Positions 8,403-17,206 are shown, counted from the first letter of the stretch. The stretch is 33,327 bases of DNA from Candidatus Cloacimonadota bacterium (GCA_029565535.1 JAKQNZ010000096.1:1-33327); one strand, 5' to 3'. Notes: generated by a model not told the origin, from the sequence alone. Program-made: numbers and translations.

Positions 8403-8617
8403 GATAGAATCTGATGGTCCAGTTTGTAGATCGAAAGTATTTTTGGAATGATCTTCCGCATAATAACGGAATCGAAGATGAAAACCCCGAATTGCGGCAG
8501 CGACGGCAAGCCAAGGATAGTCAGTCACATTTTCTATGCCAAACAGGAGTATGTCAGCCAGGAGGTTCCTAGACTCTGTTAATCTTATCTCTCCAACCTC
8601 GGGATTTGCTTTACTAT

Positions 8618-9955
8618 TCAGCTTTCCAGGGCTGCGTAGAGAGCTTTAATATCTCTGATTTTTATAACCTTGGGTGAAGCCTTAATCTTGCTGTAGCCAG
8701 ATACATAAATCTTCTCATAGCCAAGCTTTTGAGCTTCTTTGATGCGACCTTCCAGTTGCGAAACTGGCCGAACTTCGCCATTCAACCCCACTTCCCCAAT
8801 GAACACGGTCTTGGGGGCCAGCGCTTTATCCTTCAGACTGGAAATCAGCGCTGCCAGGATGGCCAGATCAAGGCTGGGATCGGAACTACGAATTCCACCA
8901 GTCAGATTGACAAAAACATCGTTATTACGCAGATAAAGCGATAGGTTTTTTTCCAGGATGGCAAGCAGAATGGCCAGTTTCTTCTGTTCCAAACCAACCA
9001 CTACTCGCTGAGGGGTGCCGTAATTCGAAGATGTGGCCAGGGTTTGCACTTCCACGATGAAACTGCGGCTGCCTTCTGTGATGCAGCCTATGGAAGTGCC
9101 TGGCTGATGTTGGTCATGGCTCAGAAAGATGTTGTTTGGGTTGTCTACCTGAACCAAGCCAAGATTTGTCATCTCGAAAAGCCCTATCTCATTGGTAGAG
9201 CCGAAACGGTTTTTCACAGCCCGCAGAATCTTATATTGATTGCGCAACTCACCCTCAAAATATAGAACAGTATCCACCATGTGCTCCAATATTTTGGGCC
9301 CCGCTACAAAACCTTCCTTGGTCACATGCCCCACCATGAAAAGGGGAATGCCCGAAAGCTTGGAACAGCGCAACAATCTGTTTGCGCTTTCCCTCAGCTG
9401 AGCAATGCTCCCTGCCACAGATTCCAGAGTGCCTACGCTGACTGATTGAATAGAATCTACTATCGTCAGATCAGGATGATGGTCGGACATGGCATTAACT
9501 ATATGATCTGTGTCGTTGGTGCAAAGCAGATACACATTCTCGCTGGAAACCTGCAGTCTTTTACTTCTGAGACGAATCTGCTCAGCGCTTTCCTCTCCAG
9601 AGCAATAGAGAATTTTCTTATTCAGTGATCCTAGCCATTGGGAAAGCTGTAGCATCAGGGTAGATTTTCCGATACCTGGCTCTCCACCGATCAGGCTTAC
9701 CATGCCCTTGACAATTCCACCTCCCAGAACCAGATCAAACTCCCGGTTTCCGGTTGGTAATCTGTCTATCTCTCCATATTTTAAGTCGATTATTCTTTCA
9801 GGCACAACCCTATTATTAACTTCTCCATGTTTCACATTTTTTCCGGTGACTCTGGTGGATTCTCTCAGGGTGCCCCAAGAGCCGCAGGAAGGGCATTTCC
9901 CGCTCCATTTGGTAGTCTCGTGACCGCAGTCTGAGCAGAAGAAAATCGTGGCCAT
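8618..9955 (-). CDS. radA: DNA repair protein RadA (Sms)
   Basis: RadA is a hexameric RecA-like DnaB-type helicase that extends D-loops during recombination and processes branched intermediates. The N-terminus has a C4 zinc finger (CSDC, then CPSC; Cys7, 10, 21, 24). It is followed by Walker A GGEPGIGKST (residues 90-99), the RadA-specific KNRFG motif, and a Lon-protease-like C-terminal domain (FVNLTGGIRSSDPSLDLAIL, VFIGEVGLNGEVRPV). The ORF track starts at 10009, but the family always begins within a few residues of the zinc finger. I therefore place the start at the ATG 9955 (MATIFFCSDC), preceded by a G-rich GGGGG stretch. The resulting 445 aa matches family length. It stands alone on this strand between two plus-strand operons. 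Confidence 0.95.
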   Translation of the reverse strand: MATIFFCSDCGHETTKWSGKCPSCGSWGTLRESTRVTGKNVKHGEVNNRVVPERIIDLKYGEIDRLPTGNREFDLVLGGGIVKGMVSLIGGEPGIGKSTLMLQLSQWLGSLNKKILYCSGEESAEQIRLRSKRLQVSSENVYLLCTNDTDHIVNAMSDHHPDLTIVDSIQSVSVGTLESVAGSIAQLRESANRLLRCSKLSGIPLFMVGHVTKEGFVAGPKILEHMVDTVLYFEGELRNQYKILRAVKNRFGSTNEIGLFEMTNLGLVQVDNPNNIFLSHDQHQPGTSIGCITEGSRSFIVEVQTLATSSNYGTPQRVVVGLEQKKLAILLAILEKNLSLYLRNNDVFVNLTGGIRSSDPSLDLAILAALISSLKDKALAPKTVFIGEVGLNGEVRPVSQLEGRIKEAQKLGYEKIYVSGYSKIKASPKVIKIRDIKALYAALES

Positions 9956-10111
9956 TATAGCCCCCATGTTGCTTTTTTTCAACAATATTAGAGTCGTGAT
10001 TTGTGGCAAGGAAAATCTCTAATATGCCGTCAAGTCTTTCTGAATAAGGGTTTAGTTCTCAATGAAAGTATTGTGTGATACAAAAGCAATCTCGTAAGAT
10101 GAAAAAATAGT

Positions 10112-10141
10112 TTTTGCGCCCAGGAAAATTTGCGCTATAAT
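10112..10141 (+). promoter_or_regulatory. Promoter of the redox operon
   Basis: A consensus TATAAT sits at 10136-10141, with TTGCGC (10114-10119) 16 nt upstream as a partial -35. The ORF-track ATG at 10140 overlaps this -10, which shows that the true translation start is the later ATG at 10161. Confidence 0.6.
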
Positions 10142-10160
10142 GTGGGTAGAGGTGATATTA

Positions 10161-10427
10161 ATGAAAACTACCATTGTCGTATTTTCTACGCCCACATGTT
10201 CTTGGTGTAGAAAAGTGAAAGACTATCTAAAGAAAAACGGACTAATATACAAAGATATAGATGTTTCCAGAGACCTTGCGGCTCAAAGGGATATGATCCG
10301 CAAGTCTGGCCAGCAAGGGGTTCCACAATTGTGGATCAACAACAACCCGGTAGTTGGCTTTGACCGGGATAAAATCGACCGTTTATTAGGACTACAAAAC
10401 AATCAAAAGGAGCAAACAAATGTCTGA
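10161..10427 (+). CDS. Glutaredoxin-like protein (CSWC active site)
   Basis: This 88-residue protein has the glutaredoxin/NrdH-like thioredoxin fold. The first strand TIVVFSTPT leads directly into the redox pair CSWC, and the cis-proline loop is GVPQLWI. VVGFDRDKIDRLL, the end helix that binds glutathione or partner thiols in the family, follows. Proteins of this size and pattern transfer electrons between small thiols or thioredoxin reductase and protein disulfides. The start is at the second methionine (MKTTIVV), preceded by AGAGGTG. The ORF-track start lies inside the promoter -10. Its last 8 nt overlap the MarR gene, so the two are translationally linked. Confidence 0.87.
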   Translation: MKTTIVVFSTPTCSWCRKVKDYLKKNGLIYKDIDVSRDLAAQRDMIRKSGQQGVPQLWINNNPVVGFDRDKIDRLLGLQNNQKEQTNV

Positions 10428-10875
10428 TTATTCCACGAAGTTTCATGGTCTTATCACTAGGCTTCAAGTTGTGTTGAGTGAGATAGACTACGCGCAGAAA
10501 GCTTGCTTACAAGCAGGTCGCATGGAATGTATGTTGCTGAATCACCTTTACAAGATCAAAGGGCCAGCCAATATGAATGAATTGGCCAAGGTTCTGAATG
10601 TGTCGCACAGCCGGGTTACCCGTATAATGGACAACCTGGTAAGCAAACAACTGGTATTGCGTCAACCCTCGGTGGAAGACCGCAGATGCTGGTATGCCCT
10701 GATTACCGAAAAAGGCAGCAAGCTGGCTGAAAATAGCTTGCAGACTGTGGTGGATCAGCAGGCAAAGATCATCTCAAAGCTGCCTGACAAAGAGATTGAT
10801 CCCATGTTTAAAGCCCTCAAACTTTATGTAGAAAAGTATGAGGAAGTTTTGAAAGAAACCTATGTGGAGCTCTAA
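10420..10875 (+). CDS. MarR family transcriptional regulator
   Basis: This 151-residue winged-helix protein has the MarR layout. An N-terminal dimerisation helix is followed by the recognition region NMNELAKVLNVSHSRVTRIMDNL (residues ~51-73), the wing with SVEDRRCWYALITEKG, and a C-terminal dimer helix. Three cysteines are present (about 29, 37 and 90). Two lie in the helix before the DNA-binding domain, which is where OhrR-type members carry their peroxide-sensing thiol. It overlaps the glutaredoxin gene by 8 nt and the OsmC gene by 1 nt (TAATG). Given the thiol-handling neighbours, I infer that it senses thiol or peroxide stress and represses its own operon. No obvious long palindrome was seen at the promoter. 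Confidence 0.88.
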   Translation: MSDYSTKFHGLITRLQVVLSEIDYAQKACLQAGRMECMLLNHLYKIKGPANMNELAKVLNVSHSRVTRIMDNLVSKQLVLRQPSVEDRRCWYALITEKGSKLAENSLQTVVDQQAKIISKLPDKEIDPMFKALKLYVEKYEEVLKETYVEL

Positions 10876-11303
10876 TGCCAAGTAGCGTTATTACTAAATG
10901 GACTGGCGGGATGGTGTTTGACGCTGAAATCAATGGCCATCACCTGAAGATGGATGCCGATCCCGAATGGGGTGGCACTAATCAGGGGCCTCGTCCAAAA
11001 CCCTTGTTGCTTGCCGCCTTGGCAGGCTGCTCAGGCTTGGATATTGTATCTATCCTGAACAAAATGCAAATCACCAATTACCACTTCGAAATAGTAACGG
11101 AAGCGGAAAACACCCTCGAGCATCCCATTGTTTATCATACGATAACCGCAAAGTTCGTCTTTCGTGGGGACAATCTACCCGAAGATAAGATCAAGAAAGC
11201 GGTAACTCTTTCTACCGAGCGTTATTGTGGAGTAAATGCCATGCTGAAAAAATCCGCTAACATCATTGTTAAAATTGTAATTAACGACACGGAAGTGATG
11301 TAG
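10875..11303 (+). CDS. OsmC/Ohr family protein
   Basis: This 142-residue protein belongs to the OsmC superfamily of small dimeric thiol-dependent hydroperoxide reductases. The first conserved cysteine lies in LAALAGCSGLD and the second in TERYCGVNAML, the two redox positions of the family. The N-terminal strand pair and the FRGDNLPEDKIKKAVTLS helix follow the pattern of the YhfA-like subgroup, which is smaller than classic Ohr. It starts by a TAATG overlap with the MarR gene. Its stop is 1 nt before the next gene. MarR beside OsmC/Ohr is the classic organic-peroxide defence arrangement. The substrate preference is not known. Confidence 0.87.
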   Translation: MPSSVITKWTGGMVFDAEINGHHLKMDADPEWGGTNQGPRPKPLLLAALAGCSGLDIVSILNKMQITNYHFEIVTEAENTLEHPIVYHTITAKFVFRGDNLPEDKIKKAVTLSTERYCGVNAMLKKSANIIVKIVINDTEVM

Positions 11304-11304
11304 C

Positions 11305-11823
11305 ATGAAATGGACTATTATAATTATCCTGGTGTTTGCAGTCTCATTTTTAGGCTGCACACCCGCTCCAAAGCCTGAGCCAACTCAGGAACAAGCTCCA
11401 ACTCCGAGCTTCGATGAAGCCATGGACAGTCCCAAGGCATACAACGGCGAATGGTTAACCGATTTTAGTAAGGCACAAGAACTGGCGAAAGAATTGAATA
11501 GGCCGATTTTGGTGAATTTTACTGGATCGGACTGGTGTAGCTGGTGTATCAAGCTTACGAAAGAGGTCTTCTCCAAAGAAGCCTTCGTGAGTTATGCCAC
11601 TGACAGCTTGGTGCTCTTGAAATTGGATTTTCCCCGGAAAATACCGCAAACTCCCGAAGTGAAAGCAGCTAACGAAAAACTGGCCAAAGATTTCGGAGTT
11701 CAGGGCTTCCCGACTATTGTGTTGCTGGATACCAATGGAAAAGAGATCAACCGGACCGGTTACCAACCCGGTGGAGCTGAAGCCTATGTGAAGCACCTTC
11801 AGGATCTGCTTGCTGGTAAATAA
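11305..11823 (+). CDS. Thioredoxin-like lipoprotein
   Basis: This 172-residue protein has a lipoprotein signal (MKWTIIIILVFAVSFLGC, lipidated Cys18) and a Pro-rich linker. A thioredoxin fold of the Thioredoxin_7 (DUF255-like) type follows: PILVNFTGSDWCSWC with the redox pair CSWC, and GVQGFPTIVLLDTNGKEI with the cis-proline. It should be anchored in the membrane facing the periplasm, where it could reduce or exchange disulfides. It is the last gene of the redox operon, starting 1 nt after the OsmC stop, and is followed by a terminator. The lipobox and active site are clear and the client protein is unknown. Confidence 0.9.
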   Translation: MKWTIIIILVFAVSFLGCTPAPKPEPTQEQAPTPSFDEAMDSPKAYNGEWLTDFSKAQELAKELNRPILVNFTGSDWCSWCIKLTKEVFSKEAFVSYATDSLVLLKLDFPRKIPQTPEVKAANEKLAKDFGVQGFPTIVLLDTNGKEINRTGYQPGGAEAYVKHLQDLLAGK

Positions 11824-11850
11824 ACTAAGACACTAAACAAACAATCATTA

Positions 11851-11888
11851 CCAACAGCCTGCCCATCCCAACAGGCTGTTGGCTTTTT
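11851..11888 (+). terminator. Terminator of the redox operon
   Basis: CCAACAGCCTG and CAGGCTGTTGG form a perfect 11-bp stem around a 10-nt loop, followed by CTTTTT. Confidence 0.92.
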
Positions 11889-11970
11889 ATATCTCATAAA
11901 TTCGTTTTGGCCTTCGGAAAAATGGATTATCTTGTCTGAACGGGAATCCGTCGTGTGCTGAGATTAAGGT

Positions 11971-11976
11971 TATAAT
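11971..11976 (+). promoter_or_regulatory. Candidate -10 box for the large surface protein
   Basis: A perfect TATAAT lies about 80 nt before the ATG at 12056. No recognisable -35 sits 16-18 nt upstream, so the call rests on the -10 and its position after the preceding terminator. Confidence 0.3.
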
Positions 11977-12055
11977 TTGTTGCATCGCCAGGCTTTGTTC
12001 TCGGGATACGTATGAATACCGCAATAATCCTGTTCACACAGAATAGGAGGTGAAC

Positions 12056-15000
12056 ATGGCCAGTTATCTCAAAGCAGTTGCGCTGATTGTTTTCTTCTTT
12101 ACACTCAGCATTTTTAGTTTTGCCCAAACCTCAGGATTGAGCGCCATGCCAGATTCTCTAGATTTTGGAACAATCCCGATCAGCACCTCTCAAGTTATGC
12201 TGGTAAATATCTCATCATCTCTTGCTCATGTTACGATCTTGAATATTTACTTAACAGGAGAGCCAGGTTTTTCGATTCACAGTATGCCATCCCTTCCTTT
12301 AGGGTTGAATTTCGCAGTGTCTACCCAAATTGAAGTTGCCTTCAGTCCAGTTTTGGAGAGTTCCGTAGCCGGAATCCTGCATGTGGCAACTTCCACAGGG
12401 TTAGAACTGGAAGTTGGCCTAAGGGGTGCAGGGTTCAGGATACCCATGTTCCATATGCCGCCAGATTATGACTTCGGCGAGGTTGTTGTGGGTAACACTG
12501 CTTCTACAGTGCTTGACCTTACCCTCAGTTCACCTTGGGTGGCATGGGTAGGTTCAGGCGAGGTGGTAGCCGTAACCATAACTGGGAGTGCGGACTATTC
12601 TTTACCACTGGTTTACAAGAACGATCTTTTGGAGCAGGTAGCCTATCCTGTAACTCTGGAATCCGACGATACTCTGCATATTCAGATCAATTACCAGCCA
12701 GTGACCCCAGGCACGGCAGCGGCAACCCTGAATGTTGCAGGTTCCGATGGAATCATTTACAGTAACAATCTTACTGGTAATGGAATGGCTGGAGGACCTG
12801 AGATATATGTGAATCCAAACTCCCTGATCATGGATATGTATGCAGGTACAGAAACTGATGGGTCGTTTATCATAGGCAATCGTGGAGATGCCGAATTGGA
12901 TTTCACGATTGATGGTTCCACTTTGCCTTCCTGGATTAACCTAAGCCCCGGAAATGGAGTCGTAGCCAATGGTGATTCCACTTCGATAAATGTGCATATA
13001 AATGCAACTGCGGTACCAGCAGGTAATTATAGCTATCTGATTGAGATTATTAGCAATGATCCTACCCATGCCTCAACGAGCTTGATGATTACGGTGGTGA
13101 TTACCAATGCAGCATTACTGGCTGATTTTCATGCCGACCAGTTGACTGGACATCCACCTCTTGCTGTACAGTTCCACGATGACAGCATCAGCGATGCAAC
13201 CGCTGCCTGGTCAAGCATCAATAGCTGGAACTGGGATTTTGAGAATGATGGCGTTTTTGATTCAGCCGAGCAAAATCCGCTGCATACCTATTCTCAGCCT
13301 GGTATGTACTCAGTTCGTTTAGTAGTGGGTACAGACACGGGATTAACTGCTACAAAACTGCGAACAGGTTATATCGAATTGGTAAACTCAGCTCCAGTGA
13401 TAGCAGTTCCCTATCCCTTAATTCCGGACATGGTCGAGGACACTCCCTGGGGGCCTACCAATCTCAGCCATGTGTTCTCCGATCCTGATTCTGATCCTCT
13501 GGTCCTTTCGGCAAAGGGATCTGCCCATCTCTCAGCCTCTGTTTCACCGGATGGGCTTTACATCGTGCCGGCCGCAAACTGGTTCGGAACCGAAACCATT
13601 ACCCTCACCGCTATCGATCCCTTTGGACTGGGGGTGGCTCAGCCGATTTCAGTTACGGTAGCATCCGTTAACGATGCTCCAGTTGTGAGCATCCCTCCTG
13701 ATCTCTATTTCATACGCAATTCTTCTTTCAATGTGGATTTCGCCCAATACATCAATGATCCCGATAATCCGGACAGTGAGATTTCTATCCAGTTAAGTGC
13801 AATATCAGTTCCACAAGTGGTATATTTTGCTTATACTCCCCTAAATATGCCTAATATAGTGGGACAACTAACCGCGATTTTTACGTCGCCATCACAAGTG
13901 GATGCAAACCAGGTTATTCAGATTCAGGTAAGCGACAATGCCGGCCGTTTGCTGAGTTTCGCTACATTTAACATGCATGTCTTGCAGCACTTCAATCCTC
14001 AAATCACTTTGGACGATATCTATCAATTCACTGGCCAGAGTGTGGGGTTCAACGATGCCACGCTGGGCAATCCTGATCATTGGCTATGGAGCTTTGGCGA
14101 TGGTAATACATCCACCGAGCAACATCCGGTGCATCAGTACCTAAGCTCAGGTACCTTTGATGTCAGCCTAAGCCTGGGTAACAGCCAAGTGCCGGAAGAA
14201 GACAGAACGATCCTGATGCCTGGATTGATTCACTTGAGTGGAACAGCGGTTACAGTTGACTTTATCCCTAGCAACTGGACTATTCAGGGATCACCTTATA
14301 ACCTTGTGGAAGATTTGATTATACCGCCAGATGACCTTGTCGTGATCGAACCTAACGTCGAGGTGAATTGCTTCGGCGAAGAGCCATTGGATATTCAAGG
14401 CAGCTTGCAGGCCAATGGGGTTACCTTCCGTTCGCCGGCTGGAAGTGGTTTGTGGGGTGGCTTGAGGTTTCGGGGTTCCAGCCTGCGCGAGCCGAGTAGC
14501 TTGCAAAACTGCCAGCTCATTGACGCCCAAAACCCAATAATAATTGAAGACAGCAGCCCCCTGCTAAGTAATCTTAGTGTCTCAGTATCCGATACCACAG
14601 CAATCCTGAATGGAACTGCCATCCGTTTGCAAGGCCAGTGCGCAAGTCAGCTCAGCGGTCTGGAACTGGTGAATTATCAATCAGGTATCCATATCGAAAC
14701 CGACGGTACCGGCCGCGATACTCCAGTGCTCAGCAATGTGCGTATCCGTAATAGCAGCAGTGCGATCAGAGAAGTCGGCGACCCGAGCGTGGCAATAACC
14801 CTGGTAAGTACCGCCATTCTCGAGGATGTGGAGATTAGTGAATATGACACTGGGCTTGTGATTCAAACCACTGAAGAAAGGAACAGCAGTGCTCCCAGCC
14901 TTACCAATGTACGCATCCGCAATAGCAGCAGCGCGATCCGCTGCGAAAAAACCGGTATCCGGATTTCGGGCAATACAGCTCCCCAGCTAAGCCAGATTCT

Positions 15001-16786
15001 TATCGAAAATGCCAGTTTGGGTCTTCGAATGGAAAACATTACGGCTTCATACCGGGATACTCCCAGTCTGACGAATGTTCGTATTCGCAATACCAGCAGT
15101 GCCATCCGGAGCGTAGGTACGGGAATCGAGATTGAGAATGTACCAAAACTAAATCTGGAATCTGTGGAAGTGGATAGCTTTGCTTTAGGTATCAAGATCA
15201 ATGCAACTCAAAGGGATGCAAGTACTCCCAGTCTCACCAACGTCCGTATTCGCAATACCAGCAGCAGTATCCGCTACGAGGGGAAGGGCCTCCAGATAAC
15301 GGGCTCAGTTTTTGCCCTGATCAACGATTTACATATCGACGACTATATGTATGGCCTTAGCTACCAAACCAGTCAAAGCGGAAGAAGCGATCTTTCCGCC
15401 AGCCTTAGTAATGTGAGAATTCGCAATACCAGCAGCAGCATCCGCCAGTTGAGTCAGGGTGCGTTCTTCAAAGGCTTGGGAAGGTTTAGCCTGAACGATG
15501 TGGAGGTAAACGACTACAACGAGGGAATCCGGATCGAAGCTGACGACCTGCGTACGGATACGAGTCCCTCGCTTACCAATGTCCGCATCCGCAACTCCAG
15601 CAGCAGTATCAGGACTCAGAACACAGGCCTGTATCTGGGAGCTCAGGTGAGAGGTTCTCTTGTAAATTCACGCATCGAAAATGCCTCACTGGGGATTTTC
15701 GTAGCTCAGGGGAATCGCACTGTAATGGAAAACAATGTAATTAAGAACTGCCTCACTGGCATAAAAGCCTATGGCGAGGACCCTTTGCCGTTGAAAAAAA
15801 CTATCCTTTTTGTCGAAACTGATTTTCTGGATACACATCAAGGTATGGTTCAGGCCGCCTTTGATCTGAATGGTAATGGGCCATGGAACATCTATCAGAA
15901 TTCTGTCTTCAGGTATCCCAAAGGGATCAAGGCAAGCTTTGCCCAAGTGTACTCGCACACTAACATATTCTGGACAGATAACGGAATCTTGCAGCCGGTG
16001 TTGCAAAGCAGTTCCACAGTATTGGTGGATTATAGCGATATCTGGAGTCCGAGTGGTGTTTTTGCCGGGATCGGGAACATTAATGCCCATCCCTTGTTTG
16101 CCAATACTGATGCTGGAAACTTCCAGCTGCTGCGAGACAGTCCTTGTATAGATGCGGGGGGGCCATCAGCCGGTACCGATTCAGACGGCAGCATTGCAGA
16201 TCAGGGTGCAATTCCATATCTGCACAGGGCTGCGGCAATAGTTACTCCCAGATTCGTGGTAGTGGGAACCTCTGTGACCTTCCAAAATAACTCCTTGGGA
16301 CACGATTATCCCGATACCCAGATTAGCTGGGATATTGGCAATGATGGCAGCGTGGAATCCGCAAGCCGGGATTTTGGCTTTGTATTCAACACCCCTGGGG
16401 TCTACAGCCTGGGGCTGACCATGCAAAGCGGATCATTGACGGATTATGTGATCTATCCAGCGTTCATCGTGGTTAGTTCTCAAGCACTTCTGGCTCCCCA
16501 AAATCCCACCTTGTCTGTAAATGGATCGGATATCGCTTTCCTATGGGATCCCGTAAGCCAAAGTGTGGAAGGCTTGCCCGTGGACGTGCAGTTCTACATT
16601 GTTTACAAAGCGGATAAGCCAGATGGATTCTATGCCTTTTCTTCATTCGTGGTTGCACCTCAAACCAGTTGGACCGATTTTGGGGCAGCCCTGAATGAAC
16701 GAGCTTTCTATCTGGTTCTGGGTTTTGCAGGAAGCCGGGCCGACCTTTTGGAATACATAACGGAGCATCCTCAATTACGTAAATAA
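12056..16786 (+). CDS. Large secreted surface protein: ASH, PKD, beta-helix, FN3 domains
   Basis: The ORF-track start is a GTG (12050) that is part of the SD itself. AGGAGG at 12045-12050 points to the ATG at 12056, giving 1576 residues. A signal peptide (to about FAQ, residue 24) is followed by two ASH-like beta sandwiches (~28-241) with the GTIPIST and FGEVVVGNTAS patterns. A third sandwich (~246-352) resembles BACON/viral-capsid-like domains. Next come PKD 1 (~355-441, WNWDFENDGVFD), two cadherin/Ig-like domains (~445-648) and PKD 2 (WLWSFGDGNTS, ~648-733). A right-handed beta-helix (~735-1380) contains six near-identical NVRIRN motifs. PKD 3 (~1386-1475) and an FN3-like module (~1478-1571) close the protein. 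No type IX sorting domain, LPXTG or barrel anchor is visible at the C-terminus. It probably acts in adhesion or polysaccharide contact at the cell surface. It forms a single-gene unit ending at a strong terminator. Confidence 0.85.
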   Translation: MASYLKAVALIVFFFTLSIFSFAQTSGLSAMPDSLDFGTIPISTSQVMLVNISSSLAHVTILNIYLTGEPGFSIHSMPSLPLGLNFAVSTQIEVAFSPVLESSVAGILHVATSTGLELEVGLRGAGFRIPMFHMPPDYDFGEVVVGNTASTVLDLTLSSPWVAWVGSGEVVAVTITGSADYSLPLVYKNDLLEQVAYPVTLESDDTLHIQINYQPVTPGTAAATLNVAGSDGIIYSNNLTGNGMAGGPEIYVNPNSLIMDMYAGTETDGSFIIGNRGDAELDFTIDGSTLPSWINLSPGNGVVANGDSTSINVHINATAVPAGNYSYLIEIISNDPTHASTSLMITVVITNAALLADFHADQLTGHPPLAVQFHDDSISDATAAWSSINSWNWDFENDGVFDSAEQNPLHTYSQPGMYSVRLVVGTDTGLTATKLRTGYIELVNSAPVIAVPYPLIPDMVEDTPWGPTNLSHVFSDPDSDPLVLSAKGSAHLSASVSPDGLYIVPAANWFGTETITLTAIDPFGLGVAQPISVTVASVNDAPVVSIPPDLYFIRNSSFNVDFAQYINDPDNPDSEISIQLSAISVPQVVYFAYTPLNMPNIVGQLTAIFTSPSQVDANQVIQIQVSDNAGRLLSFATFNMHVLQHFNPQITLDDIYQFTGQSVGFNDATLGNPDHWLWSFGDGNTSTEQHPVHQYLSSGTFDVSLSLGNSQVPEEDRTILMPGLIHLSGTAVTVDFIPSNWTIQGSPYNLVEDLIIPPDDLVVIEPNVEVNCFGEEPLDIQGSLQANGVTFRSPAGSGLWGGLRFRGSSLREPSSLQNCQLIDAQNPIIIEDSSPLLSNLSVSVSDTTAILNGTAIRLQGQCASQLSGLELVNYQSGIHIETDGTGRDTPVLSNVRIRNSSSAIREVGDPSVAITLVSTAILEDVEISEYDTGLVIQTTEERNSSAPSLTNVRIRNSSSAIRCEKTGIRISGNTAPQLSQILIENASLGLRMENITASYRDTPSLTNVRIRNTSSAIRSVGTGIEIENVPKLNLESVEVDSFALGIKINATQRDASTPSLTNVRIRNTSSSIRYEGKGLQITGSVFALINDLHIDDYMYGLSYQTSQSGRSDLSASLSNVRIRNTSSSIRQLSQGAFFKGLGRFSLNDVEVNDYNEGIRIEADDLRTDTSPSLTNVRIRNSSSSIRTQNTGLYLGAQVRGSLVNSRIENASLGIFVAQGNRTVMENNVIKNCLTGIKAYGEDPLPLKKTILFVETDFLDTHQGMVQAAFDLNGNGPWNIYQNSVFRYPKGIKASFAQVYSHTNIFWTDNGILQPVLQSSSTVLVDYSDIWSPSGVFAGIGNINAHPLFANTDAGNFQLLRDSPCIDAGGPSAGTDSDGSIADQGAIPYLHRAAAIVTPRFVVVGTSVTFQNNSLGHDYPDTQISWDIGNDGSVESASRDFGFVFNTPGVYSLGLTMQSGSLTDYVIYPAFIVVSSQALLAPQNPTLSVNGSDIAFLWDPVSQSVEGLPVDVQFYIVYKADKPDGFYAFSSFVVAPQTSWTDFGAALNERAFYLVLGFAGSRADLLEYITEHPQLRK
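14735..15750 (+). repeat. Six tandem beta-helix repeats with conserved NVRIRN[ST]SS[AS]IR
   Basis: Copies of the motif begin at 14735, 14906, 15074, 15239, 15410 and 15578. The spacing is 171, 168, 165, 171 and 168 nt (55-57 residues). Only about 15 residues per unit, [PA]SL[TS]NVRIRN..., are almost invariant, while the remaining ~40 vary. The codons for the invariant part differ among copies (for example aatgtgcgtatc, aatgttcgtatt, aatgtgagaatt). The conservation is therefore at the protein level and is not a product of recent DNA duplication. A degenerate earlier unit may start near 14570. Confidence 0.9.
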
Positions 16787-16812
16787 CCACCAAATACAAA
16801 AACCAGTTCTGT

Positions 16813-16851
16813 GATGGCTGTGAGGAATAATACTCACAGCCATCTCTTTTT
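16813..16851 (+). terminator. Terminator of the surface-protein gene
   Basis: GATGGCTGTGAG - GAATAATA - CTCACAGCCATC is a perfect 12-bp stem followed by TCTTTTTAT. Confidence 0.93.
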
Positions 16852-17129
16852 ATCTTGGCCGGGGATTTTGCCAGCGCCAGCTATCCCATCCTGTTCCCAT
16901 CCTTTACACATCCAATGAATATGAGGTAAGAATAAGATATGTAAGTGGTTAGCTGTGTGGGAAAGGGAGAACCGCAAGCATAACCTGGTCCGCAGATAGG
17001 AGAACAAATACGCCAGATGACCATTGCATATAGTAACAAAGCGAATTCCTGGCACAAGCATTTCAAGCTGTTCAACTCAGATTATGCAGTAGAATTCCAG
17101 CGCAATGAATTCCGGTGTCTCATCGGAAA

Positions 17130-17206
17130 GGTCTGCCTGCGTCTCGCTGGCATAAAAAAACCAGCCAGAGGCTGGTAAAACCTTGCCAGCGAGACGCAGG
17201 CAGACC
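17130..17206. repeat. 77-bp nested symmetric palindrome (23-8-15-8-23)
   Basis: The outer arms GGTCTGCCTGCGTCTCGCTGG(CA) at 17130-17152 and their exact reverse complement at 17184-17206 match over all 23 bp. Inside, two 8-nt A-rich spacers flank a second hairpin, CCAGCC-AGA-GGCTGG (17161-17175). The strict symmetry resembles REP/MITE-like units or a cruciform-forming element. It lies in a gene-free convergent region. Confidence 0.88.
17153..17176 (-). terminator. Leftward terminator inside the palindrome
   Basis: Read on the minus strand, ACCAGCC-TCT-GGCTGGT is followed by TTTTTTTA, a compact intrinsic terminator. It could serve as a backup to the terminator at 17349-17386. Confidence 0.6.

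Noticed and set aside
8403-8617. A minus-strand reading frame continues from the end of radA (LTESRNLLADILLFGIENVTDYPWL...) toward the AOR terminator.
   Set aside because: It has no convincing start codon or ribosome site, runs through the terminator hairpin and matches no family I recognise. It may be chance or a decayed remnant, and the 270-bp gap otherwise shows only the terminator.
12050-16786. Type IX secretion sorting domain or cell-wall anchor on the large surface protein.
   Set aside because: The C-terminus ends in an FN3-like module and a charged tail, with no sorting motif visible.
16834-17061. A 75-residue minus ORF contains NHLHILF, which resembles the HxH motif of Y1/REP-associated transposases and sits beside the 77-bp palindrome.
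   Set aside because: Only one short motif fits. No tyrosine motif or flanking family sequence appears in any frame and there is no ribosome site, so a transposase remnant cannot be supported.
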